NCBI RefSeq assembly: GCF_020882245.1 | Contig: NC_083599.1 | Span: 45,596,748 to 45,660,747, forward strand | Source of the DNA: Rhopalosiphum padi | Taxonomy: Eukaryota > Arthropoda > Insecta > Hemiptera > Aphididae | DNA length: 64,000 nucleotides | Direction: 5' to 3' | Shown: positions 13,501 to 25,400 of the stretch, piece after piece | How the letters are laid out: each line of letters begins with the position of its first letter | How positions within the stretch are numbered: position 1 is the first letter of the stretch | The notes under the pieces: generated by a model | What the model was told of the DNA's origin: nothing | The model's database searches: none | The model's input: the letters and a program-made list of their open reading frames with translations, nothing else | Made by a program: the position numbers and the translations under genes

Positions 13501-16500
13501 TATTATACACTTACTATATAATAAATATTTGAATTTGCAAGATGTATTCTAAATTTAAATTATAATAGTTCAAGAGCATTCCTTTCTTTTACTTGACTAC
13601 CACAGTTCGTTTTCATATACCTTTTATAAAACATTACAATATTACATCTCTAATCTATGGTACTCTCACTGAAATAACAGGTCCATGGTAAACTGTGGCA
13701 AAATTACCTTTTCTAAAAGTCGATATGTAAACTGCAGTTAAAAAATTGAATATTATACAATCTGCGACAAAACCAATAAGATACATTATACAAACTGCAG
13801 CAATTTATTTTATATACCTACCTACTACATATAGTGAATGTTTCATTTGAGCATTCCCATATTTTATAACCACTTATTTTTGATTAATATTTAAATTTAA
13901 AATTGCTTAACACTATTAATTGTTTGCCATTCTGGTTAAAAGTTCCATATTAAATTAAAAATTAAACGACACAGCACTTATTAAACTATTTCTTCTACTG
14001 ACAGTGACATCTAACATTAGTAAATACTAAATACATACTATAAGTATTATCATTTGTAATAATCCTTTACTTGTAAAGGAACCGATATTTAGTATATTAC
14101 GTTAAAATTTAAAAATAAATTTGGATTTTCCTTAACAACCTGTATCCAATATAACAAATTAATTAAACGATATATGTACATAATAACATATAGATTATAG
14201 GTATACCTAATTTGCGTTATCGTAACGGATGAGGTTAGGTATATATTATTTATATAAGATAAATTGCTGTGCTGCAGTCTATATAATGTATCATATTGGT
14301 TTTTTCCAATAATATTAAATTTCTTTTTGCCGTAGTTTACATACAGTCGAATAACATACCTGCGGACTTAATTTTAAGATATAGATAAATTACACTCTAT
14401 GTCCTCAAAAAACTTGGTTTAACAACTGAAACATGGAACATATATTGTTCAATTTAATTTTTTACATATGGGACATAATTAATAACAAAGTAAAATATGA
14501 ATATTCAGACTAGGCTTAAATTATTTCTCATTTTGTACACTTCAATCAAAAGTCATTCACATTTACTTGCCCTGCTCTGCAGACTAAACACTTAATTTTA
14601 ATTAATTCTCTTAAAACTATTAATATTTCTTTAAATCTCCATTTCATAATCAATACTAAATCTGTAACTACTCTAAAAATTGAAAAATTGTTATCACACA
14701 TTATAACTATTATTAAAAAAAACAATACTATACCATATATAAAATATACAATACTTAACTTATTAAAATTGTTGTTTATTAATTGGATAATTAACAATAC
14801 ATTGATAAAATAAATATATATGTACATAAAATTATATTTACCTGGAAGCTCTTAATAGTTGTACAGATTCTTCCAAACGTTTATTTCTTATATGCATTTG
14901 TATACGTTTCATTGTTTCAACTCTTAAAAGAGATAATTATCATGATTATAAAAGAAACATTAAAGTACAAAAATAAAATAAAATTTTAAACTACTTTTGA
15001 TCTTCCATTGGCACTTCTGATATAGGATCATAAGGTCTTGCTTCAATAGCATTAACAACTAGTTCACGTATCTGAATAACTTCTTTAAGGTCTGGACTGA
15101 AATTATCCCAAATACTATTATCATTTTCTAGAGTAACTTGAGTAGCAGTTTTAGATTCTAAAAAAATACATAAATCATTTTTAACAGAGGAAAACAATTT
15201 TTTTAAATATAAAATATACTTTTGGAAGTCTTCTTTCTTGATTTACATTGCACAATCAGATTACGCTGTTTTTTTCCTAGATGTTCTAATAGTTTCATAA
15301 AAACATGATTCGTTTCAATAACATCTTTGAGGTAAACTCTAAAACAGTAAATATGTATGAAATTTGAAGAATATAATGTAATTCATTGCTATTTACCGTG
15401 AAAATTTTACTTCATCATATAAATTTAACAATCCCAATAGCAAATCTCTATATTCAACCATGTAAAATAAATTAGTTAAAATTGTCCGAGCACTTGATTC
15501 TAACGTTGGATTTTTACTTTGATACATCACAAGGAGTGTTTCCATTAATTCCTAAAGAATACAAGAATGTTAACTCAAATCAATAATAAATCATAAAAGA
15601 CTGAATATATGTACTTTATAAGCTTTAAGTCCTAAATGCATGCGTTTAGACCAAATAGGAATTTTTTTCTTATCAGTTATCAATTTTTCACGGCTCTCTT
15701 CAATGCGTTCTTGCACAAAATGAAATATGTTTAAAGCCATAGTTTCACTGAGGACAAATTAAGTAATGTATAATAAAACATCTAAAGGAAATAGTAAAGA
15801 GAAATATTACCTAACTAATTTAATTTCAAATCTGTAATTGCGATTAAATTCCATGAAAAATTGCATTGCCCAAAAATAGTATGACTCATCATTAGGCTGA
15901 CCTTTTGAACGTACCAACATTTCCTAAAAAAAAAAATATATCATATCAAATTTAGTGTTTATATTATTTATATTATTAGTAAAAATAAAAAAAATCCTCA
16001 CTCTGACATGTTTCATTAACATATTATACGCTCCATGTAAAAATTCAACACAGAACTCTTTTAAGAAGAGTCTAACACTAAACGCAGATTTCCGTTCTAT
16101 ACCAACATCTCTCAGGGGTAATCTATTACGAGGAGTCTTAAGAGGTTTCTGAAAAAATTTAATAAAAATACATTAATAATTAAGCTTGCAGCTCACATAC
16201 AATTGACATAAAGATACATTTAAGTAATAACAAACCTTGTAACGGTCAAAAGCTTTATTTATGTTAGATGCCATTGATGAAACAACCATTTCGTTATCAC
16301 CAATTGATTTCATACCAGAAACAACAAATCGGCCACCAAATTTTGAATGACGTGATCCACTATACTTTTTAAGCTTATCCATTTTTTCTTTTCGTTCTTT
16401 ATCCAACACTATTTTGAGTTCATGTTCATCCCTCTGTTTTTCAGTCTCAGTGCGATTGACTGATGCATTTGCAAGTTCTTTTGCTTTTTGATCTCGAAGC

Positions 16501-19320
16501 ATAAGTGAAATAATCTATGACATTTTTAAAAGTAACCAATACAGGAAAACATACCATTAAATAATATATTTTCTTGTAGTTTATTAGAAAAAAATATATT
16601 GATATTGATTTAAATTCTTACTTCTAATGCATGTAAATAATACCGTTCTTCATTAACTGAACATGTTATATACATGATGATATCAATGAGTTGACTCTGA
16701 TGCATTGCCCACAAAACCTAAATATTTTCAGTTATTAAATATTAGTTATAATAAAATAATAAGAAAGTTAGAATTAATTTACTTGATCATGTAAATTTGC
16801 ATCATTGTCAGGTCTGCACTCAGCATCGTTATCTGCTGGCACATGTAGTATATTGCGGACTAAAATGAGAAGTCTCACTGTGGAAAGTACTTTTTCTTCT
16901 CCCTTCTCATGGTACTCCTGCAATAAAAGTAATATATATGTTAGTGAAGTATTAATTGGTGATATTTCATGAAATACCTAGCTATTACATACATTAACCA
17001 AATCAATTCGATAAAGCATGTAATATTAAATTTAACTAGGTATTTTATGAATTCCCTGACATTGCTCAGTTATAGTTTGTATATTAGATTTCGTTAAGAT
17101 AAGGCGAGATTACATTTATATAAGGGATGAATAAATCAAACCCAACGTCACAGTCAATTTATTATTTTCATTGTGGTAGAACTCCAACTATATAATATAT
17201 TTGTTTTTTGTCCAGTTGTTTGCAATACACCATAGTTATATGTTTAACGCACTGTATAGCTGCAGTAGGTATCTACCATGTTTTAATGTTTTGATAGTTT
17301 TTTTTTAAAGTTTGTTTTATGTAGATGAAATAATAATTCTTTTGAAACAAAAACTTGATGAAGCAATTGAAAAACGTTAGTGCAAAAATAATAGTACTAT
17401 TTTATCTAGTAAAAAATATTTGAATATGGTATCTAACGTGTGTTATTAGATATTTTTTGTTTATTAGGTGCGCCCGCTGTTCAATAGCATCAATTATCTG
17501 ACAATAGCAGGGCATTTTGTAATGAAGTAATTAATTCATTGCGTGAGATGTGGCCCGATTTAAATATCGTTCATAAGAAACCCCGGCATAGTCAGTTGCA
17601 GTCGTTGCAGGGTAGTGTTGAAAGAGCCAACCAACCAAGATATTGATAATATATTAACAACTTGGATGCAAGATAATAATACCAACAAATAGAGTAAAGG
17701 GCTCAGATTTGTTCAATTTATAAAAAATAAAGCCTATAATTTTGGAATTAAAGAAGCCCATACAATGTGATGTTTGGAACTGACCCTTATATTGGCCTAT
17801 TGTCAAGTATATAGCCACACACTATATTACAAGAAATACCATCAACCAAAAATAGCAAACAAAGAGAAGAACGACAAAATGCACGAGACAACATAGAAAT
17901 AATAAAAAAAAAAAAATGAAGAATTTATCAAATGTTAAATTTCCAGAAGCAAAAGAAGATTCAACAGTTCAAATTAAAATTCTTGATGTTGATAGAGGGA
18001 AGGGATACCCTCGATCGGTAATTGCTGTAGTTCTCAAAATTACTGATTTTAGAGATTCTATCAACTTGGATGTAAAAGTTGTACGTATAAGATTTATTAA
18101 TTTTTTTTTAATTTATACATTTAAATTTTAAATAATACCTTAATTTATATATGTATTAACAATAGTAACAATAACCAGCTATATGCACGTTCCCAATTCA
18201 CTTTGTATTTCAAAAACCTTGTATTATTAAGTGATGTTCCTCAAGAAAAATAAATTTCTCTACGATCTACAGTTACAAAACAATCAGTTGGAAATGGACA
18301 GTTTTTTTAAATATGCTTCTATCACTAATTGCACCAGTAATCGATGTATATGTACAGTGTAAGAATGGTGTTTTGTACAATTCATAATGTCATCAAAATC
18401 AATTGTGTACTAATTTTGATAAATAGTGTAGATAATATGATTGTAATGTAATGTAAAAAAATTGTAAACAAAAATGTATATATTATGACCAAGATGGCTC
18501 CAAAATCAATCTTGTATAAAATATATTTTTTTAGAATGATTATTCATTTTTATAATTTATTATAATTTTTTTAGAATAATTTATAATAGTTATCATATTC
18601 ATTTATCCACTTTAACAATTCATAATCTGAAATTTTATATTATAACTAGTTATTATATGCATTTTTTAGATAAAGTATTTATATTAATTTGAATGTAAAC
18701 ACTTAAACTAAAACATTATGTTAAATTATAAAATAACTGGTTTGATACTTTAATGGTAACATAATACACACAATTTAATAATATTAAATTTAATAAGTAT
18801 TTATGAAAGTTATACATACTGCCTGTATGACCTCTGCCAATTTATTCACTATTACATTCCAGACATTGATGTCTGTAAATGCTCGTTTGTATTTTTGTAA
18901 GTGCAACACCATTTGCAAGTAATATTGGCTTTGTGTTTTCTCAGTGGGTGGCTGTTCATTATATATCAACAATGCGGGCGTTGTAAGGTTAACTAGCAGC
19001 CGTATGATCAAATCAAACAATTCTAAATTATTTGAGTATTCAACGAGTATTGGCAACAAATCGGTCTCCACAATATTCGCTGTTCCAAGATGGCGACGGA
19101 TTTCATGGTCATCACCATCGCGTCTCAAAAACTTGATTAGATCACGAACAGCCTCTGCAATAAATTACAACAGTACAAATTGAAAGAGTAAAAAATACAT
19201 TTATTTATAAGATGTAATCATGTAATTACCGGAACATTGTGGATCAATGCAATACTTTTCAGGACCTGCACATCCTAATGAATTGCAAGTAGCAGTCAGT
19301 TCTGCATGAATTAATGCCAT
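10519..19320 (-). CDS. timeout: TIMELESS/TIMEOUT replication fork protection protein
   Basis: Complete gene of 21 coding exons. In transcript order: 19320-19230, 19154-18820, 16917-16783, 16717-16622, 16514-16236, 16148-16002, 15923-15811, 15747-15615, 15551-15397, 15338-15220, 15157-14995, 14922-14842, 13472-13366, 13287-13225, 12867-12786, 12703-12505, 12438-12210, 12146-12049, 11955-11739, 11675-11359, 11292-10519. The total is 3933 nt, 1310 residues, and all phases close. The start MALIHAELTATCNSLG followed by DLLPILVEY matches vertebrate TIMELESS better than the circadian TIM1 branch. LVRNILHVPAD (about 165-175), RHSKFGG with MKSIGD (about 285-300), and the C-terminal blocks REVWPE, YTNHAV and FIELLFWKD are diagnostic. 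The C-terminal WRIPGRWQ is followed by a long acidic tail with repeated EDSD motifs. The product acts in the nucleus with Tipin at replication forks. Confidence 0.95.
13719..14350. repeat. Long inverted-repeat element in a timeout intron
   Basis: The left arm (about 13719-13830) and right arm (about 14230-14350) are inverted copies. ACCAATAAGATACATTATA on the left pairs with the complement of TATAATGTATCATATTGGT on the right. The pairing extends through CTGCAG..CAATTTAT inward and GTAAACT outward. The element is about 630 bp, noncoding, and lies in the 1.37 kb intron between timeout exons 12 and 13. It is a foldback or MITE-like insertion of unassigned family. Confidence 0.7.
17460..18420 (+). 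pseudogene. KRBA2-like integrase/transposase relic in timeout intron 2
   Basis: Degenerate coding sequence on the plus strand, opposite to the host gene. About 17515-17800 translates to the end of an rve integrase core: LREMWPDLNIVHKKPRHSQ, then GSVERANQDIDN, LTTWMQDN, LRFVQFI and MFGTDP. About 17916-18100 holds the block NVKFPEAKEDSTVQIK, DVDRGKGYPRSVIAVVLKIT. The region 18175-18420 continues with QLYARSQFTL, LLSDVPQEK and a cysteine-rich tail (NCTSNRCIC, then KNGVL). This order is that of the KRAB-A-domain-2-like integrases that are abundant in aphid genomes. Several stops and frameshifts break it, and the catalytic N-terminal half is mostly missing. No flanking inverted repeats were found. 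Confidence 0.8.
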
Positions 19321-19332
19321 TACATTTAGTGA

Positions 19333-19345
19333 ACTAGAAAAAAAA
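19333..19345 (-). promoter_or_regulatory. Acceptor of a timeout 5' UTR intron
   Basis: On the minus strand a pyrimidine run followed by CTAG ends at 19334, leaving only 13 untranslated bases before the start codon at 19320. This is a standard 3' splice site and implies that timeout has an untranslated first exon further upstream, plausibly near the E2F-like site at 19822. Confidence 0.55.
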
Positions 19346-19821
19346 CTATTTATTAACCAAATTAAGTATTTACAAAAGGAATAAAAATAACAATGAGTCA
19401 TTTTTAAACATAATAAGCAAATGTGAGAACCAGGAGTATAGCCAGGATTTTTAAAGAGAAGTGGTTTTTGGATTATCTTGCGAAAAGGTGTTTTAACAAC
19501 AAAGTCTCCGTGCTACACGCCTAATGAGGACAAACTTTTTTATGTCAACTACCTATACAACTAAAATATGAATACTTACGATACAAAAATTAAAGCATAA
19601 CTAGTGTATAATTGAAACCTTATTATAGATAAGTATAAACGTTTAAGTAAAATTTATGAAAGTGAACTATACGTTATATATGATTAATATAATAAATAAC
19701 AATGAAGGGCTAAGACAAATGAGTAAAGAAAATTATTTTCAAAATGCAATATGGAATTATGGACTGTTTAATACTTATCATTTATCATAGTAGATAATAT
19801 AATAAGCAAATAATGAAAACC

Positions 19822-19829
19822 GCGCCAAA
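19822..19829 (-). promoter_or_regulatory. E2F-consensus site on the timeout side
   Basis: The minus strand reads TTTGGCGC, an exact match to the E2F consensus TTTSSCGC, extended to TTTTGGCGCGG. It lies 0.5 kb upstream of the timeout start codon. E2F sites drive S-phase genes; whether this one is bound is not shown. Confidence 0.45.
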
Positions 19830-21365
19830 ATATGACTGATGTGACCAACGTAACGGCGACAATAATGGAATAGCGCATCGGGCAGGCCTCTGGCAGTTCG
19901 GCCTCCAAGATAATAGCCAGATTTTTTTTTATAGAATTCTCATGAATTAAACGTATAAGTGGGGACCGAACGAAAATGCAAATAATATACTAATTTTGAA
20001 TCATGACAATTCTGGCTATCTCCTAATATGCGGTCTACTTCCGTTTTGTTTTTGTATACTATCACAGAAGTACAAAACTATCTAATATCCATAAATATGA
20101 GTATAGTATACCTATATGGCTATATATATATATATGAGTATATTATGATTTAAATTCGAAGATCTAAACAAAGATATTTATTTAAAATGTTTAAAAAATA
20201 AATTATTAAATAAATTATGTTTTTTAAAGCGATTTAAAACAGTTAAGAGTATTTTTCTTTTGTGAATAGATTTGATAACGTGTATGCATTAATCGATTGT
20301 ATTACATTATTTTAATAATAATAATTGATATTATCAGTGGCGTATATACAGTTAGTAGAGTCTCACTTATCCCAACAATTTGTATTTCGTACTTTAGTAC
20401 TTAATTTATATATACCTACATTGTAGTGGTTATTATTTATTTCACAATAATTTATATTATTTATAACCAAATTAATGTTTGCATTATCGTAATATCGTAA
20501 GTCGTCGACGAATAAATCTATAATAAAACCATTAATCATTTTTACACTGTCTTATGATTAGACTCTAATCGTGTCTTGGGAAATTTGAAATACCGTATTG
20601 TTAGTAATATAGAATTTGATATGAAGATATTCTTTAAGTGACCTAAAATTACTTATTACCTTTTAATAAAATTTTTGAATTTGGATCATACACAACAGTA
20701 TTAAATGTTTTAATAGCAACAACCAACAGTCAACACTATATTATTATATTCAGACGATTTAAGTTCAGTTTGTAATAGATAACCATTAAAATTCAATAGT
20801 TATTGGGAAATTGCTTACTTCATCATTAAATTTGTTAATATAGGAATCCTACAGGAATGCCATGTCCGGGACATCAAGGTGATATTTACGCATGTTAGGT
20901 TTTACTTCACCTACTAAGTGCCATAACATATTATTTTTTATATAATGTGTCATAGGTATACGTAAATATCAGCTAAATCGCGCAATAGCAAGTACAAATG
21001 TATACCTAATCGATAGTTGTCAATTTGTTATACAAACATGATAAGTTGCGAGTTTTGTTCTAGACGTATCGCTTGTTTTATAGTGTATTTTTTGGTCATA
21101 CATGTGTCGGATTTGTTATTCAAAAAAATATTATATGTCTAAAAATTTTAAAATATTCTATAAAATATATAAAAGAATCTGGAGATGTATTTGTTTTGTA
21201 TAGGTAATGGGTATCTACTATCTGTTATTATTTACCAATAAATAATAATTGCTTAAAAATATGAGTTTTTCTGTGGAAATGTATATTATTTATGATATCT
21301 GATTATGGAGGTAATTTATGTCGCATTTGTTATCAATGTTATCATATATTTATCTCGTGTTTTCG

Positions 21366-21373
21366 TTTCCCGC
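21366..21373 (+). promoter_or_regulatory. E2F-consensus site on the PRIM2 side
   Basis: TTTCCCGC, extended to TTTCCCGCCAAA, is an exact E2F consensus. A good donor (TTTGTAAGT, 5' splice at about 21550) and a pyrimidine-rich acceptor ending AAAG at about 22388 would place an untranslated first exon just downstream of this site and join it to the exon carrying the PRIM2 start codon at 22405. Confidence 0.45.
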
Positions 21374-22404
21374 CAAATGGTACAATCGTGCTAAACAATA
21401 GTAATGATAAAAACAGCAAACTTTATTGGATTTTGGATATATTTTCAGTTTTGTATTCCATCTGTCAGGTCAGTCTGCAGTCTTAAATTTTCATATTGTG
21501 TTTTAGCAATTAATCGGTGAAATAAATTACTTGGACGGTAATCGATTTGTAAGTATTTTTTGTTTATTATTATGACAAGAGGTTATGTATGTAATTTTTT
21601 AATATTTTGTCAATCTACTCTACAGTGCAGTTAATATTTCACTGGTACTGTAGTGAAGATCGGCGATATTTATGTCTTTAGATATAAGTACTGTCCAAAT
21701 ACTTGGAATATCTGTTCTGTAACTCCTAATATTAAATCAGGTCTCCTCTCCAATGTTGCTTATTACAATTGTGTCCATTTCTCTCTTACCTCATTTTTCT
21801 AAGATATTGATAGCCCTTACAAAGATAAAAATAAGTCTAAATTACCTAAAAAATTATCAACAACACAGTCATTAGTTGAAAAATGTCACCGTTACAAGTA
21901 GTGTCATTTTCGCAACTAACTAAATATTTTTAACAATCCCAATTCAAAATTATTATATTCATGGCTACCTGTACCTCTATCATCTTGCAGTTGTTAAAAT
22001 ATATTTAAATAATTGTATTGTTTTTAGAATACTAATAAAATGAGTAAAATGTATATAATTTCTTAACTAAGATGATGGTTCAACTTCTTATGTACATTAA
22101 TACTTTTATTATATTTACAGTCATCAAAAAAATTAAAATATTCTATTTTATTAAAAACACTAACGTTACTATCACCTTATATATGATAAGTGTCTGAGTT
22201 AACCAAAACAAGTTTTAGTGTAGAACATTTAATATTTTTGAAGAGATAAAGGATGAAATAATCTAGACAAAACTAGTCAATATGAATATATTATGGTTTT
22301 TCATCTGACATAAAAACCGTTAATCTACACCGTACTAATTGTAAACGCTATTATTAAAATTAATAAATTCTTTTTTTTTTAATGAAAGGTTTATCTGTTT
22401 GATA

Positions 22405-25400
22405 ATGAATTTTACACCAAGTAGAAAAAGTGTAGCTTTAGAACATAAAAAAGCCTCTTGCGATCATGATTTACAACTTTATCGCGAAGTTCCCGATATT
22501 AATATTAATTTGGACGAGTTTGAAGAATGGGCAGTTGAAAGACTAAAAGGTAAGATAAAAATAAATTAGATATAAAGTTAATATTGTTATGTTTTTAAGT
22601 TTAAAATACTAATTTATGTTTAATGAGCTATTTTCATTATTATGTTTAGTTTTACAAATATTGGAACAATTAAGTTTGAAAGGAAACACAAATAATTATG
22701 AGGATTTCACTAAATCCGTAGTTCAAGAAATAAAGAAAGAAGGATTAAAACACATGTATAAATTGGTATGTATTTAATACTTAGAAGGGGAAAATAATGA
22801 ATTCTAACTAATTATTTAAAATATTATTCTTGAAGAAAATTGTTAAGGGGCCTCGCTACGGTTATTATTTAAGCGACAACATTTAGGCAATTCATAATCT
22901 CGTCTTAGCCGCTCGAGATCTATGTGTTAGTTGCAAATGACTATTAGTAAGTGAAATGTGATGCGGGTACCGACTAGAGTATGTGCATGCACATGTCAAT
23001 AACTCGATAACAATAAAAATTCACTATACAAATTTTACGACAACTTATTGATTTGACAAAATTAAAGTCAGTTAACTTTGTCTGATATTAGTTTCCGGTT
23101 TTAATTTTAATTTTAAATTTAATATTATGATTTGAAAAAAATCATATTTTCAAGTTTTTATTACCACTTTATTAAAATATAAGATTTAATTGTTACAAAG
23201 TATTCCGTACGATCTATAGACAATTTCTGCCGAGTTCAGAATTTTTTTCAGAATCAAAATCGGACATATTTAACTAATATTAATTTTGTCAAAACTTTAC
23301 GTATTTTGAGCTCAAATTGACGACAGTAGTGAGGTCCCTTAAGTATTTTTTTTAAAAATATAAGGATTTAATATTTTACATTCTTTATGTTTGTGGTTTG
23401 AAAATTATTAATACCTTTTATTTAGTCTGTATTTCTATTAATTGTTTATTTTTAAAATATGAAAATGTGTATTATTTATATTTAAAGTCTAATGTAATCA
23501 TAATTTTTTTTGTATAGATAAATGGTGGCATTTATAAGGATTACAATGAAAACTGTGATGCGAGAAAAAGAGATCTATGTTCACATTTTATTCTCCGACT
23601 AATTTATTGTAAAAGTGATGAGTTACGGAAATGGTTTATCAACAGAGAAATAGAATTGTTCAAATTACGTTGGTCACTTCTTTCAAAAAGCGACAAACTA
23701 AAATTTCTATCAACCAACAACACTAATTATTCAGCAGTAAGTAATTAAAAAAAAAAATTAATGTATTTTAGAAAGAAAATGAAATAATTTAGTACAGTAA
23801 AACTTCTGTTAACGGTCACCTTTAGATGGTCAATTCTATGTAACGGTAAATTTTTTTGGTTCTTAACTGTTACGAGAAAAATACATTAATACCTCTATAT
23901 AGTAGGCACTCTAAATAACGGTCAAATTATAAGATAAATTAATAGAAAATATATATAAATGCATGGTTTTGGCCCAAATTATTTATGGTGGTTTATAATT
24001 ATTTTATTGAACTTTAACAATAATACTATGAATAATACTACGGGTATGCTGAACAATTAGTTAATAGCTTGCCAACTTATATACAAGGTGATAGCAACAC
24101 TTTTTTTCGATCGACCAAAATTTGAACACTGTAAAAGATAGCAGTGATATGAAGTCATTCATCACTAGGGATAATGACATAACCGAGGAAGCTGAAGAGA
24201 CTAAACAACCTGTGTGCAATGTATTAAATTATTTAAAGGTTGTTAATCAAACAAAACAATTAGCTCTTTTTACTCTTCAAAAAGGTGATGTAGATAGTTT
24301 TAATTTATTAAGATAAGCAGAATTTCATTTTGAAAAAAAATTGTTTTGATAATAAAAATTTAGAACAAACTAATATTATTCAATATTTTTAATTTTAATA
24401 TATATACATATGCATATGTTTATAATATACACAGCATTACATTTTAAATTGTATATATATTTACATCACAATTCACAATGAAAACTGTGACAGAAGAAGC
24501 TGTAGATTTCTACAAACGCTTTCATAATCGCCTACAAACCCACCAAAATCTATTGATAAAGAGCCTCTACACTCAAACCATACCGGGAAACCCTCGGCGT
24601 CGTCTAAAAAGGAACTGGTGCCGTGACTTGTTATAACTATTCAAACATCTGTTTAATTATATTATGTACTTATGTGAATTTAATATTACACAATACATAC
24701 TATATTATATTGAAAATTTTTTATAAAATAAAATAAATAAATTACCTATTAAATATTACGTATATTCTGTAAACAGTTGTCTTTATTTTAGATTTATTGT
24801 TATTTAACTTTGTTTATATCATGTTACTTATAAATCATCTGTAGGTTAGCGAAGAAGAACATCAAATGATGGTTGATAGCATGGGCTCTTTTGCTACAAC
24901 TGGAAACAATAATGAGTATTTTAAAGTTCGCTGGACACAAGTATTGGATTTAGTTCGTAATAGAAAAGTTTACCTCTGTGATGGATTTGCTTATGTCATA
25001 CAAACTGATGTTATTTCCGGTGTTTGTCAAACATTTCGGTCAGAACTTTCTCAAGAATTAGTAGTAAGTTTTTATTTACAATTTAAGTAATTGTTTATAT
25101 AATGTTATATTAAATATATAATTTTTATTAAAATTTTTCAATTAAACTATATTTAAATGTCTAATTATATTAATATTATATTTTTAGAAATGTTTTCAAA
25201 AATTCAGTGTTATTAGTGAAGATGAACGATTTGGTGCTTTTATAAAATATTTACATCAATCCTACATGGGTAAAAATTACTCTGTTACAGAAAATATGTC
25301 TACTTTATCTATTAACACTATTGATCATGTAAGTATTATTTCAAGTTAATTATTAAGTCATATGGTATCTGCATAATTATTATATTGAATAATAGGTTTT

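Larger units (their letters stand above)
19346..22404. promoter_or_regulatory. Divergent intergenic region between timeout and PRIM2
   Basis: About 3 kb between two genes transcribed away from each other. It holds a hAT-like end at 19437 (CAGGAGTATAGCCAGGATTT), another at 20336 (CAGTGGCGTATA), a short TA tract near 20130, and two E2F-like sites. A short open stretch near 21645-21790 resembles a protein fragment but was not recognised. Confidence 0.5.

Noticed and set aside
21645..21795. A plus-strand phrase GDIYVFRYKYCPNTWNICS that looks protein-like upstream of PRIM2.
   Set aside because: Short, without splice support or recognised homology; it may be a repeat relic in the presumed 5' UTR intron.
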